A DNA stretch of 62,000 bases. Origin: Symbiodinium natans. Its lineage: Eukaryota > Sar > Dinophyceae > Suessiales > Symbiodiniaceae. The notes under the pieces were generated by a model, which saw nothing but the letters and a program-made list of their open reading frames with translations, was not told the origin of the DNA and did not search any database. This document shows positions 20,749 through 30,388 of this stretch, in pieces. Made by a program: the position numbers and the translations under genes. The stretch covers positions 1 to 62,000 of the forward strand of contig CAJNDS010000434.1 in NCBI GenBank assembly GCA_905221605.1, given 5' to 3'. Position 1 is the first letter of the stretch, and each line of letters starts with the position of its first letter.

Positions 20749-23669
20749 TAGATCCCGTCCTCCTCCTTGGCAGCGGACTTGTCCTTCTTCTCCTTCTTCT
20801 TTTTCTTCTTTTCCTCGTGACGCATGAGCCCTGCTTGGCCAACTAGAGTCTGTGAACTTTGAGGCTCAAGCTTTCTTTTTCTTCTTCTTCTCTTTTTTCT
20901 TCTTTTTCTTCTTATCACTTGATGAGGAGCTGGAAGAGGAATCTTCAGCTTTCCTGGTGCTGCGTTGATTCTGCCAATGCGCTCCCTGGCGTTGCGTTTT
21001 GATTCGCATCTGGCTTGCATCACAGTATGTCACAGTCCTCTTGAAATATGCCTTCAAGGCTTTCTTGACGACTGCGGCATCATGTCCTGCGGCTGACCGG
21101 AAACATAAGCGAAGCAGCCCGAAGCAGACCAAAAAAAAAGAAAGAGGAGCCACGAGGAACCACTGATCGAGACTGGTTTAAATTTGTTTTGCATGGAGTG
21201 GTTTCCTTGAACGGACCAAGAGGAGAAAAGGCTTCAGTTGGGAGATCTGTCACAGGGGATTTTCAGCCCGGATCCACCAAACCCTTTCTCGAAAATGGCT
21301 GCCATTGGTGGAATGAAATCGGAAGGGTTCAGAGGGCAGTTCTTTCGCAAGAGCCCGGCAGGCGCATGTTGCTAGCGGCTACTGTGGGGGTCAAAAGGGA
21401 GCAGTCATTCTGAGTCTTCACGCGGGGCGCTAGAAGTGGAGACCTTAAACCCTAGACACAGAAACCCTCAACCCCTACAAACCCAAAAAAACCTCCAACC
21501 CTAAACCCTGAAGTGTGAAGTTGCCTCTGCTCTAGTCATGGTCTGAACGACATCACTCACACAGGTGTCCACCGGCTGCATCTTCTAAGTCTCGCGTGGC
21601 CGCCTGCAACAGGGTTCAGGGTTCAGGGTTCAGGGTTCAGGGTTTAGGGTTTAGGGTTTAGGGTTTAGGTTTTAGGGTTTAGGGTTTAGGGTTTAGGGTT
21701 TAGGGTTTAGGGTTTAGGGTTTAGGGCTCAATTTTTAGGGTCTACCATGGCTACCTCTCCAAAAGACATCTCGGCATAGCAGGGTCGAACCTTGCCAGAA
21801 GGCTCGGGGGCATCCTCCCATAAGTTCGGAGCATCCAGCAGTTGCTTCTATTTGTTTTTCATGATCTTGTGAAGAGCGGTAGGCGGTAGGGCAGTTGAGG
21901 TCCTCGACCAAATCGTACTGTTTGCCTCCTCCAGCCCAGCACCTCATGTTATTCCTAACTGCCGCTTCTGCTGCTTGATGCACATTGCCGCGTGAGGTCA
22001 AGACTCTCTGGCGGAATGCCCTCGGGCCTCGACAGAGTTGCGAGATCTTTCAAGACACGTGCTCCGGCGGTGGCGAGATCGGAGCGTCTCAGGATCACGC
22101 ACCACAGCGCGAGCACGTCGTCGCCTGCGGCATACTCTTCAGAAGTGGGCGTAACGAAAGAGATGCGTAGGCACCCAAGTGCCTGGATTGCACCTATGCG
22201 AATGGGATCCGGAGCAGATTTGCCCTGACCCTTTCCACGGCCAGCATCCACCTCTCTTTGCAAGGGGCTGTACAATGCTGTACATTGCAAGGCCGCTCCG
22301 TGTATCACCTGCCTGCACGTTGTTAGGATCCTGATCTTCACCATCTTTCTGACCCACAAACCTCATGTCCAGACCTGAGAGTGCGACACGCGAGAAGGGA
22401 GGCTGCAGAAACAAAACTTGTTGCCTCCGACTTCCCTGCGTGTAAGGGCTGCCACTGAACTTTCCTTCTTCTTCCTTCACTTCGACAACCTGCTCGCCGA
22501 AGACCCTGTGCAAAGCACCCCGGACCCAAGTGTACCCACCTTCACCCAGACTGCGTCGTCCTGCGACAGCACATCCTTAGCCGAGCAGCGACAAGTACAG
22601 ACGATTCGTATGCATAATCTTGTCTCACGTACATATGCACAAATTATATATACATATATATATATATATATCATACGAATTTTTAAATGGGGCCCACCAC
22701 CAGCACCACCACCCCCAACCCCCACCGCCACCCCACCACCACCACCACCACCACCACCACCACCACCACCAGCACCAGCTTGAGGAAAGACCTGTGAGTC
22801 GCTGAGGCGTCGGCTGCCACGGCGTCGACTCGGCCGGAAGCGGAGAGCCGCGAGATGTGCAGCAGGCCATCCTGGAAAACAGGTAGTTCTCTAAATTTAA
22901 ATCGGGGACGGTCCGTTTATGAGGTGCCGCTCTCTGCAGGGGCCCAAAAAGGGACCCCAATTTAGAGCACTGCTCCAAAAGGCTCTCCGTCATCCGGCCA
23001 CCCGCTGGCGCTCTAGCTCTTTTGAAGCGGTTGAGGCAGTTATGGGGAACAGCGTCCTGGCAAGGACGTTTTTGCAACCCATGTGCAACGCCACAAAGTT
23101 TCCACAGCCAAATCCAGAGCTCTACTACAACTCCGACATGAAAGTCGGCAATGGCGAGCCACCAAAGCATCCAAGCAGGAGCGGCCCACACACGCAGAAT
23201 TCTTGTTCAGGGCTCCAGGAGCATCGACGTGGCGCGAGGCCCAACGAGGCGCAACAAGGCGAAGCGAGGCGCAACAAGTCTCGGCCAGGCCATCACATCA
23301 CGGATGAAGGAATGGAAGAGAGAGGGCTGGGCCACTACCCACAGCCATATGCCTGTCTGCTCACACCCTGGGTTTATCAAGCCGGGATGCGCTGACAGCA
23401 GGGCTCCGATGGACTCAGGGGCAACCTTCAGAGCACAAAACCTTTGCCTTGCCTTGTACCGCGAGCCGTCACCAAGCCGCACAAAGGCACCGTAGTCCTG
23501 CACCTTTCAGCACACGAACCACAAAAATGGAGTACCATCATCTGTGAATCCTGTGCGAATGCCTCTGTATGGCCTGTCGTCTTCCAGCGCAAACTCTCAG
23601 GTCGCGGCTCGAGCCACCGTGCCCTTGTGAATGGAGTACAGCTTGGGAATCTCCCGACCAGTCGTGCGC
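20749..23669 (-). CDS. ZCCHC17/pNO40-like protein: S1 domain, CCHC zinc knuckle, Lys/Ser tail
   Basis: RNA-binding protein of the nucleolar ZCCHC17 (pNO40) type. Exons in order: 23609-23669 (LYSIHKGTVAR); 23453-23503 (VQDYGAFVRLG, S1 start); 22792-22871 (GLLHISRLSASGRVDAV); 22540-22575 (DDAVWVKV); 22456-22489 (VVEVKEEEGKF); 22319-22374 (LDMRF then DGEDQDPNN); 22183-22251 (Gly/Lys linker); 22101-22124, a 24-nt exon with the first two knuckle cysteines (CSRCG); 22005-22027, a 23-nt exon (ARGHSARE); about 21901-21942 (CWAGGGKQYDLVED). Together they give C-x2-C-x3-GH-x4-C. The tail at about 20866-21090 is Ser-run then Lys-run; a stop lies at 20866, or at 20749 if a 45-nt intron is removed. Domain order and the DPNN motif match ZCCHC17. 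Donors at 23452, 22182 and 22100 are GC. The initiator Met exon was not found. Confidence 0.85.
21610..21726. repeat. TTCAGGG to TTTAGGG tract
   Basis: Starts with four to five GGTTCAGG units and passes into about 13 TTTAGGG units. It lies in the long intron of the ZCCHC17-like gene between the zinc-knuckle exon and the Lys/Ser tail. A short degenerate CCCTAAA run is at 21445-21510. Confidence 0.9.
22640..22771. repeat. TA run and (CAC)n tract in a ZCCHC17-like gene intron
   Basis: A TA-rich run at 22645-22671 and a (CCA)n tract at 22728-22771 directly abut the S1 exon ending at 22792. On the gene strand this is a (GTG)n block just after the donor. The His-, Pro- and Trp-run open frames across it are artefacts. 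Confidence 0.85.
22886..22975. mobile_element. MITE-like element, family B
   Basis: GGTAGTTCTCTAAATT at the left and CCCCAATTTAGAGCACTG at the right form imperfect terminal inverted repeats around a core with GGGCCC and AAAAAGGGACC. It sits 15 bp from the acceptor of the exon starting at 22871. Relatives: 55233-55336 and, more degenerate, 48968-49020. Confidence 0.7.
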
Positions 23670-25640
23670 CTGGCATCCCAAGAGGTTCAAATCTCCTCAA
23701 GTGCTGCGAGCCTTTGACGACTCTGTTCCCAGCCTCCTGTCGCGCCCTGATCCTTTATCGCCTTTATCGCCCTTGCGGCCTGAAGAGATTCTGCTAAGCA
23801 GGGGGACAGGCCAGGGGATATCATGAAGTGGCACTGATGGCACCGGCCTCTGTCATCCGGCCGACGGCGCCTGCAAAGAACACGATCGCAGCATGTAGCA
23901 GCCCGTTTAGCTGCGATGGTACTGTAGTGCAAGGCTGGCGTGCAGGAGAGACGCTCGTTGCGCCCGTCCCTGTCGGGTGAAGGGCTGCGGACGCCTGCAA
24001 TGGGCAAGTGCAGGAAGGAGGCCTAGCTGAGCAGTAGCTCTTTGCTTCGTTGACTCTGCCTCCTACACCGAAGGCGTCTTCGTCATCACTGTACCTCCAG
24101 CCCAGATCAGATCCGTCCAGGAGTCTGCATATTATATGTCTATATGTATATATATATACATACATATAGATATGCCATATCCATATATAATTGCCCATTC
24201 GCAACACCTTCGTGTGACACAAGCCGACCCTTTCGCTAAGATCACCGCATGCGCTTCTCGAGAGAAGCAGAGGGCTGCTCTGCTCTTCAGCCCAAGTGGA
24301 ATCTGGCCGACATCTTTCCGCAAGTGTCGCTGCCAGAGGAGGCGTTCTGTTGTAAGTCGGGACGATTGACTACTGGGATGCTATAGGATGTTAGGGGAGC
24401 AATAACGGGATGCTAGGATGTTTCGAGGGTTCCTCAGCGTGCCAGGCGCCCAGGCAGAGCCTAGCTTACAAGATCCACATGGACTTTTGCTCCACATTGC
24501 TATGCTGCTCCCACGTGCTATGTCGGCGCCGCGAAATAGTGGCTGCGCAGCCATTGTCATCAAATTCTGAGTATATGCCATGGCTGCGCATCTGAGATGC
24601 TACGAAGACACAGCCATCCACGGCGCATTGTGCTGAAGGCATGCGATTGCTTTCACGCTGCTCGCAGTGCAGCTGCTCTCCGCTGCCTCAGCGCCGTCGG
24701 CGCCGTGCGCCACCAGGGCCTACCATCAGAGTGAGACTTGTCCAAGGTCTAACTTGGCTGCTTTGTAATGACCCGTGATGGGGGCCATGTTCCCCCACCC
24801 TCCGATGTAAGGTTGTTCGGTGGTTAGACACTGTTAAACTTTAACCTCTGCCATTCTCTCGCCCCCGGGTCTCCTACTCCTCGCCCTGAGTGCAACCCTC
24901 AAAGAATCCCGCGAAATATTCCGGCTGAGCGCCCACCCACAGAGCATCGACGTATCCCTGCCCATCCCTTCCCAGAGTACCTAAACGGGAGTTCACGAGA
25001 ATCAGGGACCCTTATGTAGACCCCAATAATCGTAGGATCCCCTATAATGTACCCCAAATTAGGTAAATCCTTCAACTTGCCCCACAGTGAGTGCACTTCG
25101 AGGTGCCCTTTGCCAGAGCATCCCAAAATCCCTTGAGTATCCTTGAAGTGCCCAACCCCCAATTGTCGAGTCATCCCAGCTGTCAGAACCAAACTGGCTG
25201 GTTGGGGTTCAGCCTTCTACGTTTATGAATGCCTTAACGTTGCGGAAGTGCTCAGTCAAGCTCAACCCTCGACAAAGCAAGACTCGGCCGAAGGTGCTGT
25301 CTCTGATGCATGAGCCATGGCTTAATGGTTTAATTGTGGAGGTCCTCAGTCAAGCTCAACCCCACTCGCCTGGTCTCGACTGCTGGAACGCTTGAGCAAA
25401 CATGCTAGGCCTCGGCATGTTGGGCAGGCAAAACACCGACAGGCAAAATGGACAGACAGACGTTGTCACAAAAACAGAGAGACCCAGACAGACAGGGAGG
25501 GGAGAGCACACCGGCAGGCAAGCTGGAAGAATAGGCCGCACACAGGCAGATCAAGTTTAGAGGGAGGGTCGGAGACATCGAGTGTGGGAGAGAGAGAGAG
25601 AGAGCGAGATAAGGGACAGATGGGAGTCAGTTATGCGGTT
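23670..25640. other. No gene supported
   Basis: Should hold the 5' end of the ZCCHC17-like gene, but no Met exon was found. Short open frames only. TA run at 24129-24170; (GA)n at 25590-25606. GC-rich text near 24600-24720 gives no recognised block. Confidence 0.4.
24985..25075 (-). mobile_element. Family A MITE-like element, reverse orientation
   Basis: Reads, in reverse complement, GGATTTACCTAATTTGGGGT, then GATCCTACGATTATTGGGG and GGGTCCCTGATTCTCG. This matches block by block the forward copies at 38828 and 52663. Ends are eroded. Confidence 0.65.
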
Positions 25641-25649
25641 GATGTATAT

Positions 25650-25678
25650 GACATATATATATATATAACATATACATG

Positions 25679-25711
<33 letters not shown>

Positions 25712-26447
25712 GTATACGTATACATATACATATATATATATACAATATATATATATATTTTATATTATGTATTATATATTATATATTATGTATTATATAT
25801 TATATATTATATATTATATATTATATATTATATATTATATATTATATATTATATATAATATATGGCTATGGGGTCCGGCGTGGTCGGGGGCTTAGGTTTA
25901 GAGTTTCCCTAAACCCTAAACCCTAAACCCTAAACCCTAAACCCTAAACCCTAAACCCTAAACCCTAAACCCTAAACCCTAAACCCTAAACCCTAAACCC
26001 TAAACCCTAAACCCTAAACCCGACCACGCGGGACCCCAAACCCTAATAGGGTTTGGGGTCCCGCGTGGTCGGGTTTAGGGTTTAGGGTTTAGGGTTTAGG
26101 GTTTAGGGTTTAGGGTTTAGGGTTTAGGGTTTAGGGTTTAGGGTTTAGGGTTTAGGGTTTAGGGTTTAGGGTTTATTTATATTATTTATATTATATATTC
26201 TATATATGTTTTTATATGTGATATATTACATATTATATAATATATATTATGTATTATATATTATATATTTCTTATATACGATAAATTATATATGATATAT
26301 GATATTATATATTCTATATTATATATTATACATTATATACTATTTTTTATATATTATATATTATATATTATATATTATATATTCTATATTATACATTATA
26401 TATTATATATTATATATTATATATTATATATTATATATTATATATTA

Positions 26448-26538
<91 letters not shown>

Positions 26539-26540
26539 GT
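25650..26540. repeat. Telomere-repeat palindrome inside AT microsatellites
   Basis: From left to right: TATACA/TATATTA repeats (25650-25862); a unique 19-mer GGGGTCCGGCGTGGTCGGG (25870-25888); about 16 CCCTAAA units (25907-26018); an inverted repeat of CCCGACCACGCGGGACCCC (26019-26037) and GGGGTCCCGCGTGGTCGGG (26055-26073) about a centre near 26046 that reads CCCTAATAGGG; about 14 TTTAGGG units (26072-26175); then TATATTA, AATA and TA repeats to 26536. The two halves are near-perfect reverse complements over about 250 bp. The repeats face outward, as the two ends of a linear molecule would. Confidence 0.95.
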
Positions 26541-26699
26541 ACTAGCGAATACTCATATACTAGTGCACATGGACCCTTTGTATGATGAAGCAGCTCTTAG
26601 GAAACCGGCCCACTTTGGGCACCCGCTGCAGGAGCTCCAAATGCCGCGCCCGCAGGTCCGCCTCCCTGTGAGACAGGCTGACACGAAGAGCCATGACAA

Positions 26700-26813
26700 G
26701 GTTTAGGGTTTAGGGTTTAGGGTTTAGGGTTTAGGGTTCAGGGTTCAGGGTTCAGGGTTGAGGGTTGAGGGTTAGGGTTTAGGGTTTAGGGTTTAGGGTT
26801 TAGGGTTTAGGGT
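26700..26813. repeat. TTTAGGG/TTCAGGG/TTGAGGG mixed tract
   Basis: TTTAGGG units pass through TTCAGGG and TTGAGGG variants and back. The variants are clustered in runs, not scattered, consistent with local duplication. Confidence 0.9.
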
Positions 26814-27038
26814 AGAGGGTACACTGGCACCGAAAGGGGGGTGTTTCCCAAGATAGGGATCCCCCTGATACACCCCCCAAGAATAGTGTACGCCTAATCC
26901 TGATTCTTATCGGCACTGCGAGAGAAGGGGCACCCTTAGTGAGGGCAACAACCCCACAAGGCAGCATCAACAGCCTGACCGAAGATGCCACCCGAGGGCG
27001 GACCGAAGGCGCTGCTTCCACTGGAAGCTCCAAAGTTC

Positions 27039-27152
27039 CTTGGTAGCCCAGAAACCCTGTTATTCTACGGGTACCTTTTTTTTGGCCAGTTACCTTACAA
27101 GGCAACCTTGAACCATAGCAAGAAAAAAAGGGTACCGCAGGGCTACCAAGGT
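27039..27152. mobile_element. MITE-like element, family E (TTGGTAGCCC ends)
   Basis: CCTTGGTAGCCC at 27039-27050 is mirrored by GGGCTACCAAGG at 27141-27152, and an inner pair GGGTACCTTTTTTT / AAAAAAAGGGTACC repeats the symmetry. GTTCC occurs just outside on both sides (AGTTCC and GGTTCC), a possible short target duplication. About 110 bp, no coding capacity. Confidence 0.7.
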
Positions 27153-28299
27153 TCCCAGCGGGTGCCATGGCACTGGCCGTGGCACCGGCCACGCCGCCAC
27201 TGCTGCCACTAGGAATGGCAGAAAAGATCCCACCGCCGCTGCTTCCGCTGCTTCCGCTGCTTGTTGCGAAGATGCTGCCGCTGGATGCTGCGAGTGCAGG
27301 TGCAGATGCACCAGCTGAGCCGGCGAAGCCACCAGAACTTGATGAGGAAGTGAAGATTCCGCCTAGACAGCACATCAGTTAACGCCGACAAGAAGATCAC
27401 TGGCTGTCCGCAAAGCTGAGAGCGTCACCTCCTGCCGTCATGCCGGTAAGCGAGGCAGCCTGCCCGAGTTCGTGTATTGTCACGGTTCGGCTTAAACCAT
27501 GAATCGCACGCATGTCTGAGCAAGGGAACAGTGCATTTGCCCACATCAGACATTCAAACATTCACCACGAAGTGCAGTACTGCGTTTGTGCCTGAGGAGG
27601 AGCTGAAGCCGAGAAAAGCATGTCCCGACCTTGCGAGCAGCTAAGCTGTGCAGGCTTCCCACTTCCCAGTGTCGCCATGACGGCCATGAGCTGTCAGCTT
27701 GTGTCTTTCTTAACTTGTCTTTAAGACATCATGAATGCCAAAAGCAGGGCCATGCTTTGCATGCTTCCCTCAGGCACTAAAGGACAAATTCAGGCAGCTC
27801 CGGCCAAAGCTGTCATCAGAGCGTGGGCAAACCTCAGCATAGATTCCATGAGCAGCCACGAGCAGTCTCTCCGTTGTCTCTCCGTGATGATGCTCGGTCA
27901 CATGCTGCGTGCTAAGGCGCTTTTAGTGGCGACGCCGGAGAGGCATGTCGCCGGAGTCTGTGCCCGTCTACTTTTCTCCTGGGACTGCAGGCTACACGTT
28001 CGGTTTGCAGGGAGAGGCGACCTCGAATATCAGTGCCGCACGTCTCGAATCTCGAAGGCTGAGCCGCAGGCCATTGCAGGAATGCCAACTGCTTCTTGCC
28101 TTGCGAATGCACATATCGTACATTGCACACGTCACGCAGCGCGTTGGCGCATGCCAAGGGCAAGCTCTGTCTGTCAAAGATCCCAGTGCAAGGGCATATT
28201 GCAAAGAGGTCAAGCCGCCGTAGCGGCTGCTCGGGCATGAGCCTGGCACTTCAGGATCCGAAGATCTTGATACATCCAACTGCCACACACCACACGAGC
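27153..28299. other. No gene identified
   Basis: An open plus frame at 27731-28240 and shorter frames look partly protein-like but show no domain. A 27230-27320 GCTGCTTCC-rich stretch produces the Ser/Gly-run minus frame. This is the expected 3' side of the gene at 28300, so some minus exons may be hidden here. Confidence 0.35.
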
Positions 28300-28674
28300 C
28301 TGCAGGGCTGGATCTTCATAATCCGCTTGTCGGCCGTGTGAAGCCGAACATGCAAGCGTCCGAATTCATCCTTCAAGGCGCCAAGGCACCAAAGCCAGCG
28401 CTTTTGAAAGAGGGTTTCGGGCTTTAAGGGCTTCGGGTTCCAGGATCCCATCGCCAAGATTGGAGCCGTTGTCCTGCTGGTTGCTCAAGATCTCTGCGTG
28501 AACCTGACTCGGGGGAAGGCATTCCGCACACCTTGCCCAGGCCCCCCCCAACCGTGAACATCCTCGGGCGCGCGCCCCGTTCAGCTCCGCGCGGCGCCGC
28601 AAGCCAGTGATTGTCACGGGCTCACCGGGCACTGGGGTTCGGTAGAAGCTGCTCTCATCAACAGTTGGGCGGAC
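28300..28674 (-). CDS. ELNG-repeat protein exons (dinoflagellate GLxxRxELNGxxG motif)
   Basis: Three minus-strand exons. About 28569-28674: PVPGEPVTITGLRRRAELNG, following a CAG acceptor. About 28440-28493: EILSNQQDNG. 28300-28370: DEFGRLHVRLHTADKRIMKI then QPCRL. Joined, they give GL-x-RxELNG-x-RGEIL-xn-DEFGRLHVRL-xn-IxPxxL, a short beta-rich repeat very abundant in dinoflagellate proteomes, often next to ankyrin or MYND regions. Its biochemical role is not established. The C-terminus and any partner domain were not resolved. Confidence 0.6.
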
Positions 28675-29159
28675 CTGGATGCGCATCAAGGCCCACAAGG
28701 CCGTGAACCCATCAGTTGGCCACAAGCTCTGGCCTGTAAAACTTGAAGACTGGCAAGGGCTGAGGCATACCGAGGCACCGGCCGCCCGTGGCCCCTGAGG
28801 CGACGCTACGCGACTACGCGACCGTGGAGATATTTCTTGGCGAGCTCCGAGTTTTCGAGCGACTCCCGAGACTTTCAAGGCCAACTCACAGTGGAGACAC
28901 CCTCCAATCACTGCATATCACTGCATCCCCCCCCTCCCACTCCGTGCTATCGGCAGACCCTGGAGGCAGAAAGCCTGGGAGCCGTGGCCTACACGTTAAA
29001 GCCATCTTCAATCCCAAAGGTCCGAAACCCCATGCAAGGCCTCACAAGTTGAACGAAGCCACATTCTAAACCCGCAAGGGAGGGGGGCGAAGGTTTCAGG
29101 GAATTGGGGGTTTCGTCAAAACCGGTTCTCTTGCGCGGCTCACAAAATATGCCCCATAC

Positions 29160-29840
29160 CCCTAGCATGATGATGCTGCAATCCAGGCGCCATGCTCTTC
29201 GCCCATTGGCGGAACTCTTTGGCACAAAGCTCACGGTCGATCTCCGCCTGCCTGTAGTGCCGACTCGCATGCGAGCAGCATGTGCTGCGCAGCATATTCT
29301 GAGTCTGGGAATGTCTGAGAAGTCCCTCTTACAGTGATCCTGTCTTCTCGGCCAAGACGCTTGAAAGGCTCTATCTTCCGCAGCATCGACGAGCTTGGCT
29401 CCAGCTCGACTCTACGTGCACACGTGAACTACTCTCTGCATCCTTCCGATCCCAAAAAGCCGCCAAGTGCATAACGTTCACGACGACCATCCGTCTAGAT
29501 GTAGCAGCTACAGCAGCAGCAAGGAGAAACTCACTTGCTGGAAAGATTGCTCTGTCGGAAGGGAAGGGCCACGACAAGGGCCGATCATGCTGCTGCGTAA
29601 AATGAACAGAGCGGTGCTGGAGAACAACGGAGTTCAACGGAGTCACTGAAAAAGGACGACGTCTATTCTGGGCACCCGAGTCCCAAAGAAAGCAGATAGC
29701 AAATGATAGAAACATGAGAGAAAGAAGAATAAAGCTCGAAACACCATGCACAGGCCCGCTGAAGCCTCCATTGGGAGCTCCTTTGGGCTCAGCTTTGACA
29801 GAAAGTCTCAGGTCTCCGCACACTTCCGGCGCAGCTCGCA
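29160..29840 (-). CDS. Probable upstream exons of the ELNG-repeat gene
   Basis: Three minus-strand blocks with coding-like composition: about 29720-29835 (EVCGDLRLSVKAEPKGAP); about 29345-29440 (VELEPSSSMLRKIEPFKRLG); about 29160-29295 (RQAEIDRELCAKEFRQWAKS). Frames differ, as expected for separate exons. Linkage to the ELNG exons 500 bp downstream is inferred from strand and spacing only. Confidence 0.4.
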
Positions 29841-29889
29841 CTCGGAAGATCCTGAACTCTCTCTTTGCCAGAAACCCCCCCCCTCACCC

Positions 29890-29975
29890 GCCTTACCGGT
29901 TTAGGGTTTAGGGTTCTTACCCTAAACCCTAAACCCTAAACCCGAAACCCTAAACCCTAGACCCTAAACCCTAAA
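29890..29975. repeat. TTTAGGG tract meeting a CCCTAAA tract
   Basis: Two TTTAGGG units at 29900-29913 are followed after a few bases by about eight CCCTAAA-type units with point variants. This is a head-to-head arrangement on a small scale. Confidence 0.85.
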
Positions 29976-30121
29976 CTCGAATCTTCAAGCAGCGCAATCT
30001 CTGTTGTGGGCCTCTCAGCTCCGGGCTTCCTCTTGTGGCTTTCCCAGGCCTCCGGCAATCGGAGCTGTGACCGGATGCGGCGCCGCTTGGCCGGCCTCCG
30101 GTCTGCGCTGAGGTTGGGATA

Positions 30122-30226
30122 TTGGGATGTTCCCCCCTGAGACTAGCAGTCCTTAATATGATTTATGGTAGGGGGCACGAGAACCCCTATTCAGGGACTG
30201 TGAGTATAAGGGGGGAACATCCCAAA
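30122..30226. mobile_element. MITE-like element, family C (TTGGGATGTTCCCCCC ends)
   Basis: TTGGGATGTTCCCCCC near 30122-30137 is mirrored by GGGGGGAACATCCCAA near 30210-30225, a perfect 16-bp inverted repeat. The interior has no ORF of its own. The segment CTAGCAGTCCTTAAT is shared, inverted, with the short copy at 15801-15855. It interrupts plus-strand DNA that looks coding on both sides (see 30224-30388). Confidence 0.85.
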
Positions 30227-30388
30227 TCGGAGTTTTTGAAAAAGAGTCTCAAGGCGGGGCACCTGCCTCAGAGCATCGCACTGCGAGAGCAGCGGCGTCA
30301 ACGGCGGGGCCTGAGGGAGCAGGCTAAGGCGGCTGAGGACCCAAAGGAGGAAAGAAGCTCCAATGAGGCTTTCTTGCTGACAGTATGA
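30224..30388 (+). CDS. Possible C-terminal exon, unidentified
   Basis: A plus-strand frame from the right edge of the family C element to a TGA at 30386-30388 reads as a charged helix (FLKKSLKAGHLPQSIALREQ, then REQAKAAEDPKEERS). Left of the element, about 30065-30112, another plus frame reads DRMRRRLAGLRSALR. If both belong to one gene, the element lies in or is its intron. No family recognised. Confidence 0.35.
   Translation, partial: KSEFLKKSLKAGHLPQSIALREQRRQRRGLREQAKAAEDPKEERSSNEAFLLTV

Noticed and set aside
26800-27375. 191-codon Ser/Gly/Ala-rich minus frame
   Set aside because: Runs through the family E element and a GCTGCTTCC-rich stretch; low complexity and no flanking gene support.
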